Of a stretch of DNA of 64,000 nucleotides, positions 44,006 through 53,675 are shown piece after piece. The first letter of the stretch is position 1; every line of letters begins with the position of its first letter. A program made the position numbers and the translations under genes. The notes below the pieces were generated by a model. The model ran no database searches. It saw nothing but the letters and a program-made list of their open reading frames with translations, and had not been told where the DNA came from. The DNA is from Deltaproteobacteria bacterium (GTDB lineage Bacteria > Myxococcota > Kuafuiibacteriia > Kuafuiibacteriales > Kuafuiibacteriaceae): NCBI GenBank assembly GCA_016703535.1, contig JADJBV010000001.1:6314001-6378000 (forward strand), written 5' to 3'.

Positions 44006-45898
44006 ATGGGATCCGAGATCATCATCTCTGGACAACGCTTCGACATCGGCCACCCGGTCGTGACCTTCGAGGACACCCGGGGCTACAGCGCCTACCTGCA
44101 ACATCGCAGCGATGATCCGCGCCAGATCTACCCGGAGTTCCCTGCACCGGGGATGGCCGGCCAAGCCCTGCGTTATCGGTCCCGCCGCCTGCTCGGCAAA
44201 GAGCGAGCATTGTCGGCCTTGCGCCAAGTGGTGCGGCAGGTGGTGGTGCACTTGGACGGTTGTCGGGACGCCCGGATGTGCTTCGACGTGCTCCACAACC
44301 AACACGGCTTGTCGGTGCACTTCATGGTCGACAACGACGGGACCATCTACCAGACCCTGGACCTGGTCGAGTGTGCCTTCCACGCCGCCGGCGTCAACGA
44401 GGTCTCGATCGGCATCGAGCTACAAAACCGCGGCGACGCCGCCCGTTTCCCCGGCTTTTACCGTGAGCCCCGGGGCATCGTGACCTGTCGCGTCCACGAC
44501 CAGCTGTTTTTGGCCTACGACTTCACCGACGCCCAATACCAAGGGATGATCGCGCTCAGCCGAGCCTTGGCCCGTTTGCTCCAAGTGCCGCTCACCTCAC
44601 CGCGCTCCAGCGGGCAGGCGCTGATCTGGACCACCTTGGACACGCCCCGGCGCTTCGAAGGTTTCCTCGGCCACTACCACATCACCAAAGAGAAGTGGGA
44701 TCCGGGGCCTTGGGACTTTCAGCGACTCTTCCGCTCCATCGGGTCCCGCACCACCTTCCCGATGACCGCGGTCCGGGTGGGCGTCAGCGTGCCCAAGAAG
44801 AAGTTGGCCGAGGTCGCCGAGCCCTACTACGAGTCGAGCGAACAGGTGGCGACGGCCCACTTCCCGGTCGGGCCTTTGGGCGAGTCGAGGCTCTGGCACG
44901 GCGGCGTGCACTTGCCCGCCGACGAAGGCAGCCCAGTTTATGCGCCGATCACCGGGACCTTGGTGGCGGCTCGGCTCAGCGACGCCTGCGCGGTCGGGAG
45001 CTGCAACTTCGTCTTGCTCCGGCACCGCCTCGACGCCGGGGCCCGGAGTTGGGTGTTCTATTCACTATATTATCACCTGCGGCCCGAGGTGCTGGAGCCG
45101 GGCCGAAGTGTGCCGTGGGTCGATCGGAACGCCCGGGCCGTGCCGATCCTGCAGCAAGGTCGGGTGGCGCTGCTCAACGAGTTGATCGAGGCCGGCGAGC
45201 CCTTGGGCCACGTGGGTCTGGCCGGGCCCGACGAGGCCCGGAGCGCCCAGATCCACTTCGCGATCTTCGCCGAAGAGGAGTTCGGTGAGGCCTTGGATCC
45301 CGGCTTTTGGGAGGTCATCGAGGGCACGCCGAGCAGCCGATTCTGCCGCAATAAGCCGATCCTCGATCGGATCGATCAGCCCTTCGCCGGTGAACCACGG
45401 GATGGGCTCCTTTCGCGGCGAGAGATCCGGCAGTTCTTCAGCAGCAACCCTCGACGGGAAGAGCTGCGCAAGGTGGCCATCCGCTACCGCAGCGAGTGGA
45501 CCCCGGGCGACTGGGAGACCGAACTGTCGACCGCCCCCGAGTTCGCGGAGTTGCCTGCCGACGAACGCCGCCGCTTGATCAAGGATCAAGTGGAGCCGAC
45601 CTTGTGGTGGACCCGGGCCGTCGCCGAACACGCCGGCCTGCCCCCCAACGGCTTCGTCTACGCCTATCACCCGATCACCTTCGTGCTCTGGTACAACGAG
45701 GTGGTGGAGCGGGAAGCGGCGCAGCGGGCCGCCGGCATCGGCGTGGCCGAACCTGGTCAAGGTGACTACAGCCAGTCGGCCCGGTTCAAGCTCGACTCCG
45801 AGTCCACCTTGGCCATGACCGATGAAGAAGATCTCAAGGGCGGCGAGACCATTCAACGCCTGCAGCTGGAGGACCTGATCCGTGGCTACCCAGAGTGA
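44006..45898 (+). CDS. N-acetylmuramoyl-L-alanine amidase fused to an M23-like domain (possible T6SS effector)
   Basis: A 630-residue protein with no signal peptide. Residues about 70-240 are an amidase-2 domain: H82 in VVVHLDGC, E139 region SIGIELQNRG, and H223/D232 in LGHYHITKEKWDPGP. Residues about 290-430 resemble an M23 peptidase (LWHGGVHLPADEGSPVYAPI, YYHLRP, QIHFAIF), although the usual HxxxD is altered to HGGVH. The C-terminal region VYAYHPITFVLWYNEV resembles an end seen on type VI secretion-linked hydrolases. Absence of a signal peptide in a peptidoglycan hydrolase fits delivery by another route. Effector status is inference. Confidence 0.7.
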   Translation: MGSEIIISGQRFDIGHPVVTFEDTRGYSAYLQHRSDDPRQIYPEFPAPGMAGQALRYRSRRLLGKERALSALRQVVRQVVVHLDGCRDARMCFDVLHNQHGLSVHFMVDNDGTIYQTLDLVECAFHAAGVNEVSIGIELQNRGDAARFPGFYREPRGIVTCRVHDQLFLAYDFTDAQYQGMIALSRALARLLQVPLTSPRSSGQALIWTTLDTPRRFEGFLGHYHITKEKWDPGPWDFQRLFRSIGSRTTFPMTAVRVGVSVPKKKLAEVAEPYYESSEQVATAHFPVGPLGESRLWHGGVHLPADEGSPVYAPITGTLVAARLSDACAVGSCNFVLLRHRLDAGARSWVFYSLYYHLRPEVLEPGRSVPWVDRNARAVPILQQGRVALLNELIEAGEPLGHVGLAGPDEARSAQIHFAIFAEEEFGEALDPGFWEVIEGTPSSRFCRNKPILDRIDQPFAGEPRDGLLSRREIRQFFSSNPRREELRKVAIRYRSEWTPGDWETELSTAPEFAELPADERRRLIKDQVEPTLWWTRAVAEHAGLPPNGFVYAYHPITFVLWYNEVVEREAAQRAAGIGVAEPGQGDYSQSARFKLDSESTLAMTDEEDLKGGETIQRLQLEDLIRGYPE

Positions 45899-46025
45899 GC
45901 CGGGCACGGACCGCGAGATAAAGCTGGGCCGGCGGCCTTTTTTGGGGTTGGCGATCTGGAGCGGCTGGCGGCTGCCCATGTTGCGCCCCCCTCGCCGCCG
46001 GATCGTTTGGATCGGCCACCTCTGA

Positions 46026-46031
46026 TAAGTT
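46026..46031 (+). promoter_or_regulatory. -10-like element for the ethylene-receptor-like kinase operon
   Basis: TAAGTT ends nine bases before the ATG at 46041; no ribosome site is seen between. Confidence 0.45.
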
Positions 46032-46040
46032 CTAGCCACC

Positions 46041-48161
46041 ATGAACGAGGTCGGGGCCCTCTTCTCACACGACGGCTTTATGCCCCACGGGCATTGTTAT
46101 CTGTGGCAACCAGCGCTGGTTTGGCTCCACGTGATCTCCGATTCACTGATCACCTTGGCCTACTTTTCGATCCCCTTGGTCTTGTTGTATTTCGTTCGGC
46201 GCCGACCGGATGTCCCGTTTCGCTGGGTGTTCGTCGCCTTCGGCACCTTCATCATTTCCTGCGGTTTGACCCACGTCATGGAGATCTGGACCTTGTGGGT
46301 GCCCCACTACTGGATCTCGGGGGCGATCAAGGCCTTGACCGCGTTGGCCTCGGTCCTCACGGCGGTGGGCCTCCTGCCGATGGTCCCCCAGGCCTTGGCG
46401 CTCCGCAGCCCCAAAGAGTTGGAGCGCTCCAACGCTGAGCTGCGCAAGGTCGAGGCCCGGTTTCGCTCGGCGATCGAAGGGATGATCGACGCCTTTTTTT
46501 TGTTGGAGACCGTTCGGGACCCGGCGGGGAAGATCATCGACTTCAAGGTGATCGAGGTGAACCAGGCCACCTTGCTCAGGATGAAGCTGGAGCGGGGCCA
46601 AATGTTGGGCAAGTTGATCTCCCAGGTCACCCCGCCGATCCTCTATCCGGCGATCTTCGAACGTTATGTGAAGGTCGTCGAGTCGCAACAACCTCACTCG
46701 GAGGAGCTCCGGCTTCCGAAGCTCGAGGACGGCCAGCCCTTGTCGAACATCCGGTGGCTGCACCAAGAGGTCGTGCCCCAGCCGGGCGGATTGGCGGTGA
46801 CCTCCCGGGATATTACGGCCCGTCGAAGCGCCGAAGAGTTCATGTTGCGCAACATGAGCGAAGGCGTCGGCCTGATCCGAGCCTCTGATGATCAGATCGT
46901 CTTCACCAACTCCCGATTGGACTCGATGTTGGGGTACGGGCCGGGCCAGCTGGAGCAACTTTCGGCCAAAGAGATCGGAATGGATGGGGCCCACCTGCGG
47001 GCCCAACCTTCACCGTATGAAAGTGAACAGCGCACCAAAGACGGCCGGACCATCTGGCTGCGGATCAACACCAGTCAGCTCCAGCACCCCGAATACGGCC
47101 AAGTGTGGTTGGTGACCTGCTCGGACCTGAGCCAACGTCGGGCCGACGAGGTGGTGAACGCGCGGCTGGCGTCGATCGTGGAGTCGACGCATGACGCCAT
47201 TACGAGCGAGACCCTGGGGAGCGGTATCATTGAGACCTGGAATCGAGGCGCCGAACTCCTCTACGGCTACCGATCTTCGGAGATGATCGGTCAACCGGCC
47301 GCCAAGCTGGTGCCGCCCGAGTTGGCCGAGGAAGAGCGGGGGGTGCTGGAGAAGGTCGCCCGTGGTGAACGAGTCGACGTACTCGACACCGTTCGGGTGC
47401 ATCAGAGCGGGCGGCGCCTGGACGTCTCCTTGAACGCCTCCCCGATCGCCAAACCAGGGGGAGAGATCGTGGGCGTCTCGACCATCGCCCGGGACATCTC
47501 CGAGCGGAAGAGGCAGGAGCGCTTGCTACAAGACTCATTGCGCGAGAAGGGGGTGTTGTTGGCCGAGGTCCACCACCGCGTGAAGAACAACCTGCAGGTG
47601 GTGTCCAGCCTGCTCAAGCTGCACGCGGAGCGCATTCAAGATCCGATCGCCTTGGGGGTCTTCCAGAACGCGCAGTCCCGGGTGCAGGCCATCGCCCTGA
47701 TCCACGAGATGCTCTACCAGTCCCGGGATCTCGGCGCGGTTTGGGTCAGCGACTACGCCCAGAGCCTGCTGCAGGCCTTGGCCCAGACCCACCCGGACCT
47801 CCCGGTGCGTTATCAGATCGACGCCTCCGGGGTCCTCCTGCCCATGGATCACGCCGTCCCGTTTGGGCTGATCCTCAACGAGTTGGTCACCAATTCGCTG
47901 AAACACGCGTTCACCGAGTTGGCGGATACCGGGGCCGAGGTTAAGGTTACGGTCCGCCTCAACGACACCGAACTGGAGCTGGTAGTGACCGACAACGGCC
48001 GCGGATTCCCGAGTGGTTTTGAACCTTCGAAGAGCCCCCGGCTGGGCATGCACCTGATCCACTCCTTGACCCGACAGCTGGGTGGGAAACTCGGGTTCAG
48101 GAGCCATCAGGGCTCCGAGGCCCGACTGACCTTCCCCTACGCCGACCGGAGGGCACCATGA
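46041..48161 (+). CDS. Histidine kinase with ETR1-like ethylene-binding sensor domain
   Basis: A 706-residue kinase. Three N-terminal helices (about 25-115) align with the ethylene-binding domain of plant ETR1 and cyanobacterial SynEtr1. D34, Y41, P45, I71, C74 and H78 correspond to ETR1 D25, Y32, P36, I62, C65 and H69 with a constant offset of nine. The stretches SDSLITLAYFSIPL and CGLTHVMEIWT are nearly identical in pattern. C and H are the copper ligands in ETR1. Three PAS domains (135-260, 265-365, 375-490) follow, then a HisKA_2-type region (H511 in EVHHRVKNNLQVV) and an ATPase domain. The stop overlaps the next kinase as ATGA. Confidence 0.88.
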   Translation: MNEVGALFSHDGFMPHGHCYLWQPALVWLHVISDSLITLAYFSIPLVLLYFVRRRPDVPFRWVFVAFGTFIISCGLTHVMEIWTLWVPHYWISGAIKALTALASVLTAVGLLPMVPQALALRSPKELERSNAELRKVEARFRSAIEGMIDAFFLLETVRDPAGKIIDFKVIEVNQATLLRMKLERGQMLGKLISQVTPPILYPAIFERYVKVVESQQPHSEELRLPKLEDGQPLSNIRWLHQEVVPQPGGLAVTSRDITARRSAEEFMLRNMSEGVGLIRASDDQIVFTNSRLDSMLGYGPGQLEQLSAKEIGMDGAHLRAQPSPYESEQRTKDGRTIWLRINTSQLQHPEYGQVWLVTCSDLSQRRADEVVNARLASIVESTHDAITSETLGSGIIETWNRGAELLYGYRSSEMIGQPAAKLVPPELAEEERGVLEKVARGERVDVLDTVRVHQSGRRLDVSLNASPIAKPGGEIVGVSTIARDISERKRQERLLQDSLREKGVLLAEVHHRVKNNLQVVSSLLKLHAERIQDPIALGVFQNAQSRVQAIALIHEMLYQSRDLGAVWVSDYAQSLLQALAQTHPDLPVRYQIDASGVLLPMDHAVPFGLILNELVTNSLKHAFTELADTGAEVKVTVRLNDTELELVVTDNGRGFPSGFEPSKSPRLGMHLIHSLTRQLGGKLGFRSHQGSEARLTFPYADRRAP

Positions 48162-50083
48162 CCACTGTTCTCGTCGTTGAAGACGAAGTCCTGATCGCGG
48201 ACGACATCCAGCGCACCCTAGTTCGCCTCGGATACCAGGTGCCCTCCACCGTGCTCAGCGGGGAAAGCGCAATTCAAGCGACCGGCGAGCTCCAACCCAG
48301 CTTGGTGTTGATGGACATCAAGTTGCGAGGCCGCATGGATGGGATCGAGGCCGCCGCTGCGATCCGCGAGCGATTTGACGTCCCCGTGGTCTACCTGACG
48401 TCCCACTCCGACGAGCCCACCCTGGCCCGGGCGATGGGGACCCACCCTCACGGCTACCTGCTCAAGCCCTTCACCGATCGGGAGTTGAGGACCTCGATCG
48501 AAGTCGCCTTGGACCGCCACGAGATGGAGACCAAACTTGCTCAGCGGGAGCGCTGGTTCTCCACCACCCTCCGCTCCATCGGTGACGCGGTGATCTCCAC
48601 CGACCGCGCCTTATCGGTCACCTTCATGAACCCGGAGGCCGAGCGGATCACCGGCTGGGGCCAAGAGGCGCTCGGGCGCCCGATCACCGAGGTGTTGCGC
48701 CTGACCGACGATCACGGCCAACCGATCGCCAGCCCGGTCGGCTTGGCCCTGGAGCGTTCGAAGATCGTGGACCTCCCCGAAAACACCGAACTCACCGTGC
48801 GAAGTGGACAACGGGTTGCGGTCGAGGACAGCGCCGCGCCCATCGTCGACGATCGCGGCCTGATCTTGGGTGGTGTGGTGGTCTTTCGAGATGTCTCGGA
48901 GAAGAGAGACCTGGAGGCCCGGGTCGCGCGCTCCGAACGAATGGCCGCCCTGGGCACCATGGCCGCGGGCGTGGCCCACGAAATCAACAATCCTCTGACC
49001 TTCGTGCTCGCCAACCTCGAGGCCGGCTCAGAGGGCCTGCGCCAGGCGATCTCGGCCCTCTCGGGCGGGCCCAGCGACCCGCTCCAGCGCCAGGTCGTGG
49101 CCCAACTGAAGGATCTGGAGGTGTTGTTGACAGAAGCTCAGGGCGGAGCCGATCGGGTCCGGGACGTGGTCCAAGAGCTCAAGATCTTCGGCCGCACCGA
49201 TCGGCCTACGGGTGCGCCGATCGATCCGATGGGTGCTGCCGAGACGGCGATCAAGATGACCGCCCATACCGTGGCGCATCACGCGCGGATCCAGCGGGCC
49301 CTCGGCCCCACGCCGAGGGTGAAGGCCAAAGAGGGGACTTTGGTGCAGGTCTTCTCCAACCTGCTGCTGAACGCCGCCGACGCCATCGGTGAGGGGCAGG
49401 CCACTCAGAACGTGATCACCGTTCGCACCTCCACCGATCCCCGGGGTTGGGCCTCGATCGAGATCGAGGACACCGGACCCGGCATTCCCGCGGGTGTCCT
49501 CCCGCGGATCTTCGATCCCTTCTTCACCACCAAAGCCGTAGGCAAGGGGCTGGGTCTGGGCTTGGCCATCGCTCACCACCTAATCACCGAGTTGGGCGGC
49601 CAGTTGAGCGCCCACAACCAGCCCGGTTCAGGCGCGGTGATGCGGGTCTGCCTCCCGCCGGCGGAGGCCGTGGCCGAACCCCAGCGCCAGACCCCCGAGT
49701 CCAAGTCGGCGAACCCGGCGAGGCGGAAGGTCTTGGTCGTGGACGACGAGCTGGCGATCACCCAGGTCGTCGATCGCCTCTTGCGGGCCCAACACCAGGT
49801 GACCACCTGCACCCGAGCCACCGACGCCTTGGCCCTCCTCAACCGAGGCGAACGCTTCGACCTGATCTTCCTGGACCTGATGATGCCCAACATGTCGGGT
49901 GAAGAGCTCTATCATCGATTGTCCGCCCTCGATCCCGAGCAGGCTCAGCGCGTGGTGTTCATGACCGGAGGCGCCTTCTCCCACGCCGCCGCCAACTTCC
50001 TGGCTCAGATCCCCAATCGACGCCTATACAAGCCCTTCTCCATCGAGACGATCCGAACGCTGGCTCGCGAGCTCCTCGAGTAA
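48158..50083 (+). CDS. Receiver-PAS-kinase-receiver hybrid histidine kinase
   Basis: A 641-residue soluble protein. The N-terminal receiver has D53 in LVLMDIKLRGRMDG and the Lys in LLKPFTDRE. A PAS domain (about 130-250) and HisKA with H274 in AAGVAHEINNPLTF follow. The ATPase domain has NLLLNAADAIG, EDTGPGIP and GLGLGLAIAHH, and the C-terminal receiver has LIFLDLMMPNMSG. It overlaps the ethylene-receptor-like kinase by ATGA. HisKA_2 kinases usually phosphorylate a receiver such as this N-terminal one, so the two proteins probably form one relay. Confidence 0.9.
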   Translation: MTTVLVVEDEVLIADDIQRTLVRLGYQVPSTVLSGESAIQATGELQPSLVLMDIKLRGRMDGIEAAAAIRERFDVPVVYLTSHSDEPTLARAMGTHPHGYLLKPFTDRELRTSIEVALDRHEMETKLAQRERWFSTTLRSIGDAVISTDRALSVTFMNPEAERITGWGQEALGRPITEVLRLTDDHGQPIASPVGLALERSKIVDLPENTELTVRSGQRVAVEDSAAPIVDDRGLILGGVVVFRDVSEKRDLEARVARSERMAALGTMAAGVAHEINNPLTFVLANLEAGSEGLRQAISALSGGPSDPLQRQVVAQLKDLEVLLTEAQGGADRVRDVVQELKIFGRTDRPTGAPIDPMGAAETAIKMTAHTVAHHARIQRALGPTPRVKAKEGTLVQVFSNLLLNAADAIGEGQATQNVITVRTSTDPRGWASIEIEDTGPGIPAGVLPRIFDPFFTTKAVGKGLGLGLAIAHHLITELGGQLSAHNQPGSGAVMRVCLPPAEAVAEPQRQTPESKSANPARRKVLVVDDELAITQVVDRLLRAQHQVTTCTRATDALALLNRGERFDLIFLDLMMPNMSGEELYHRLSALDPEQAQRVVFMTGGAFSHAAANFLAQIPNRRLYKPFSIETIRTLARELLE

Positions 50084-50140
50084 CCACCGCTCGCGAAGCG
50101 GCCGCTGGGAAGCGGCCTGGCGGAGTGTTATCGATGGGCC

Positions 50141-51541
50141 GTGTTGCTCATGATCTCTACGACGCATCAGCCGGCGACGGATCTGGGGTACCTGTTGATG
50201 AAGAACCCGGCCCGCTGCCAGTCGTTCCCGCTGGCCCACGGGCAGGCCCACGTGTTCTACCCCAACGCCAAGCCCGAGCTCTGCACTGCGGCTCTCGTGC
50301 TCGATCTCGACCCGGTTGGACTGGTTCGGGGGGCGCCAGGTTCGGCCGGGGAAGGCGGGACCCTCCGTCAGTACGTCAACGATCGTCCCTACGTCGCCTC
50401 GTCCTTCCTGAGCGTGGCCATCGCTCAGGTGTACGGCTCGGCCCTCAAGGGTGACAGCAAGAGCCGCCCGGAACTTGCGGAGACGGCGATTCCATTGGAG
50501 GCGGCTCTGCCAGCCTTGCCCTGTCGTGGAGGTGAGTCCTTCCTGCGCCGCCTGTTCGCGCCCCTCGGCTACCAGATCGAAGCTACGCAGCTCTCGCTCG
50601 ACCCCCAGTTTCCAGAGTGGGGCCCCAGCCTCTACTGGTCGGTGAAACTCACCGCGACCTGCCGCCTCAAGGACCTCCTGGCGCACCTCTACGTGTTGTT
50701 GCCGGTGCTCGACAACGACAAGCACTACTGGGTCGGATCCGATGAGGTGGAGAAGCTGATGGCCAAGGGCCTGGGTTGGCTGGAGGCCCATCCCGAACGA
50801 GAGGAGATCGTGGCCCGCTACCTCAAGCACCAACGGCCCCTGATTCGTGAGGCCTTGGGCCGCCTGGTCGAGGAGGAAGAGCCAGAGGTCGAGGCCAATG
50901 AGCAACAAAAGGCCCAAGAAGAGGAAGCCCTGGAGCGTCCCACCAGCTTGAACGAACAGCGTCTGGGCACGGTGATCGCCATCCTCAAGCAGGCGGGCGC
51001 GCGGCGGGTGTTGGACCTGGGGTGCGGCGAGGGCCGCCTGTTGCAGCTGCTCCTGAAGGATCGCGACTTCGAGCGAATCGTCGGGGTCGATGTTTCTCAC
51101 CGCGCCCTAGAGATCGCGCGGGAGCGCTTGAACCTGGAACGTCTTCCGCCCAAGCAGCGGGAGCGGATCGAGCTCTTCCAGGCCGCCTTGACCTATCGGG
51201 ACAGTCGGCTGGCCGGCCATGACGCGGCCTGTTTGGTGGAGGTCATCGAGCACCTGGAACTCCCCCGCCTACGCGCCCTGGAGCAGGTGGTGTTCGAAGC
51301 GGCGCGGCCCGCTACCGTGGTCGTGACCACCCCCAACGTCGAGTTCAACGTTCGCTTCCCGTCCCTTCCGGCCTCGACGTTCAGGCACCGGGACCACCGA
51401 TTCGAATGGTCCCGCGCCGAGTTCGCCGCGTGGAGCCAAGCGGTCGCCGCTCGGAACGGCTACCAGGTGCGGTTCCTGGGGATCGGCGTCGAGGATCCTG
51501 AACTTGGTCACGCCACTCAGGTGGGAGTGTTCACGCGATGA
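50141..51541 (+). CDS. hen1: Hen1: 3'-terminal RNA ribose 2'-O-methyltransferase
   Basis: A 466-residue protein of the bacterial Hen1 family, which methylates the 2'-OH of a cut RNA end before ligation by Pnkp, making the repair resistant to renewed ribotoxin cleavage. The N-terminal domain (MLLMISTTHQPATDLGYLL, AHVFYPNAKPE) activates the ligase. The C-terminal methyltransferase has motif I VLDLGCGEGRL at 290-300. The metal-binding residues E367, E370 and H371 are in EVIEHLE, with H416/H419 in FRHRDHRFEW. The GTG at 50141 gives the family's usual N-terminus. It overlaps pnkp by four bases. Confidence 0.93.
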   Translation: MLLMISTTHQPATDLGYLLMKNPARCQSFPLAHGQAHVFYPNAKPELCTAALVLDLDPVGLVRGAPGSAGEGGTLRQYVNDRPYVASSFLSVAIAQVYGSALKGDSKSRPELAETAIPLEAALPALPCRGGESFLRRLFAPLGYQIEATQLSLDPQFPEWGPSLYWSVKLTATCRLKDLLAHLYVLLPVLDNDKHYWVGSDEVEKLMAKGLGWLEAHPEREEIVARYLKHQRPLIREALGRLVEEEEPEVEANEQQKAQEEEALERPTSLNEQRLGTVIAILKQAGARRVLDLGCGEGRLLQLLLKDRDFERIVGVDVSHRALEIARERLNLERLPPKQRERIELFQAALTYRDSRLAGHDAACLVEVIEHLELPRLRALEQVVFEAARPATVVVTTPNVEFNVRFPSLPASTFRHRDHRFEWSRAEFAAWSQAVAARNGYQVRFLGIGVEDPELGHATQVGVFTR

Positions 51542-53664
51542 TCGTCAAGATCCCCGAACTCTGCTTGGTGGTGCTGGTTGGCCCATCTGGGAGCGGAAAG
51601 TCGACCTTTGGCCGACGGCACTTCAAGCCGACCGAGGTGTTGTCGTCGGACTACTGTCGCGGCTTGGTCTCGGATGATGAGAACGATCAGGCCGCCACCA
51701 ACGACGCCTTCGAGGTGCTCTATTACATCGCTCGTAAGCGGCTAGCCTCCGGGCGGCTGACCGTCGTCGACGCAACCAACGTCAAGGCTGAGGACCGTCA
51801 GCATCTGGTGAAGTTGGCCCGCGAGTACCACGTCCTGCCGGTGGCGATCGTCTTCGATCTCCCGATCGAGCTCTGCGAACAACGTAACCGGGCCCGACCC
51901 GACCGGAGCTTCGGGACTCACGTGCTCCGCGGACAGATCCGCGAGCTGCGACGTTCGCTCCGCCGCCTGAAGCAAGAGGGCTTCCGCCACATCACCATCC
52001 TGAACACCCCCGAACAGGTGGACGCGGTCAGCCTCGAACGTCAACCACTCTGGTCGGATCGCCGGGGAGAACACGGGCCCTTCGACATTATCGGGGACGT
52101 CCACGGTTGTTATCCGGAGTTGGTGGCCTTGCTGACCCGCCTTGGCTACGGGGTGGAAGGGGACAGCGCCCAACCCAAGGTCGTGGCCCCGGAGGGACGT
52201 CGGGCCATCTTCTTGGGAGACCTGGTCGATCGAGGACCAGATTCGCCCGGCGTGTTGCGACTGGTGATGTCGATGGTCGCGGCCGGGACCGCGCTGTGTG
52301 TGCCCGGCAACCACGAGGTGAAGCTGCTGCGCAAGCTGCAGGGGCGAGACGTTCGCCTGACCCACGGCCTGGCCGAGACCATGGAGCAGCTTGGCCGTGA
52401 ACCCGCCGAGCTGAAGGAGCAGATCGTCGACTTCATCGACGGCCTGGTGAGTCATTACGTGCTCGACGACGGGAAGCTGGTGGTGGCTCACGCCGGCCTC
52501 AGCGCGGAGCTGCAGGGACGTGCCTCCGCGAGGGTGCGTGAGTTTGCGCTCTACGGGGAGACCACCGGAGAGACGGACGAATTTGGGCTCCCGGTGCGGT
52601 ACAATTGGGCCGCGGACTATCGAGGTCGGGCGACGGTGGTCTATGGCCACACGCCGGTGCCGGAGCCGGAGTGGCTCAATCGAACCGTGTGCATCGACAC
52701 CGGCTGCGTGTTCGGCGGGCAGTTGACCGCGCTGCGCTATCCAGAGCGTGAGCTGGTGGCCGTGCCGGCCCTTCGGACCTATTACGAACCGGTCCGTCCG
52801 CTGCGCCCCGCCGACGAACCTTCGCCGCCCCAGCTGGCGAGGGCCCACTACGATCTCCTCGACATCGAGGACGTCCTGGGCAAGCGGCTGATCAATACGC
52901 GCCTGAACCGGAACGTCACGATCCGGGAAGAAAACGCGATCGCAGCGCTGGAGGTGATGACCCGCTTCGCAGTCGATCCCCGATGGTTGATCTACCTGCC
53001 CCCAACCATGTCGCCCTCCGAGACGAGTCGCGAAGGTGAACGCCTGGAAGGCCCCAAAGAGTGCTTCGCCTACTTCCGGGAGGAGGGCGTGCCGCAGGTG
53101 ATCTGCGAAGAAAAGCACATGGGATCGAGGGCGGTGGCCGTCGTTTGTCGAGACGAGCGGGTCGCGCCTCGTCGCTTCGGGTGCGAAGGAATGGGGGTCA
53201 TCTACAGCAGGACCGGCCGACCGTTCTTTGGCGATGATGAACAGCAGGCGGCGGTCTTGGAGCGGCTGCGGACAGCGATGGACAAAGCCGGCCACTGGGA
53301 GCGCTTCCAGACCGACTGGGTGTGCCTCGATCTCGAGATCATGCCTTGGTCCGCCAAGGCCCAAGAGCTCCTGCGCCTACAGTATGCGCCGGTGGGATCC
53401 TCGGCCCAACGCGCCCTGGACGCGACCCTCGAGGCGCTCCTGGAGTCGTCCAAACGCGACGACGGCAGCGCCGGCTTGTTGGAGCGCTTTCGAGCCCGTC
53501 GTCGCTGCATTGACCTCTACGTCGAGGCTTACCGGCGCTACTGTTGGAAGGTCGAGGACATCTCGGACCTGAAGATCGCGCCGTTTCACTTCTTGGCCAC
53601 CGAAGGCCGCGTCCACGCCGATCAAGATCATCGGTGGCACCTGAGTGTCCTGGACGCGTTGTAG
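51538..53664 (+). CDS. pnkp: Polynucleotide kinase-phosphatase Pnkp with truncated ligase domain
   Basis: A 708-residue RNA-end repair enzyme. The 5'-kinase has P-loop VGPSGSGKST (14-23). The 2',3'-phosphatase of the calcineurin type has GDVHG (186-190), GDLVDRG (227-233) and GNHE (257-260). A ligase-type adenylyltransferase domain begins near residue 435, with the adenylated lysine K526 in EEKHMGSR and motif IV region WVCLDLEIMP. The frame stops at residue 708, before motif V (GMVVKP) appears in another frame downstream. Full-length Pnkp proteins are about 840-870 residues, so several dozen residues and the C-terminus are missing. Kinase and phosphatase should still work. Confidence 0.88.
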   Translation: MIVKIPELCLVVLVGPSGSGKSTFGRRHFKPTEVLSSDYCRGLVSDDENDQAATNDAFEVLYYIARKRLASGRLTVVDATNVKAEDRQHLVKLAREYHVLPVAIVFDLPIELCEQRNRARPDRSFGTHVLRGQIRELRRSLRRLKQEGFRHITILNTPEQVDAVSLERQPLWSDRRGEHGPFDIIGDVHGCYPELVALLTRLGYGVEGDSAQPKVVAPEGRRAIFLGDLVDRGPDSPGVLRLVMSMVAAGTALCVPGNHEVKLLRKLQGRDVRLTHGLAETMEQLGREPAELKEQIVDFIDGLVSHYVLDDGKLVVAHAGLSAELQGRASARVREFALYGETTGETDEFGLPVRYNWAADYRGRATVVYGHTPVPEPEWLNRTVCIDTGCVFGGQLTALRYPERELVAVPALRTYYEPVRPLRPADEPSPPQLARAHYDLLDIEDVLGKRLINTRLNRNVTIREENAIAALEVMTRFAVDPRWLIYLPPTMSPSETSREGERLEGPKECFAYFREEGVPQVICEEKHMGSRAVAVVCRDERVAPRRFGCEGMGVIYSRTGRPFFGDDEQQAAVLERLRTAMDKAGHWERFQTDWVCLDLEIMPWSAKAQELLRLQYAPVGSSAQRALDATLEALLESSKRDDGSAGLLERFRARRRCIDLYVEAYRRYCWKVEDISDLKIAPFHFLATEGRVHADQDHRWHLSVLDAL

Positions 53665-53675
53665 GTGGTGAGGGC

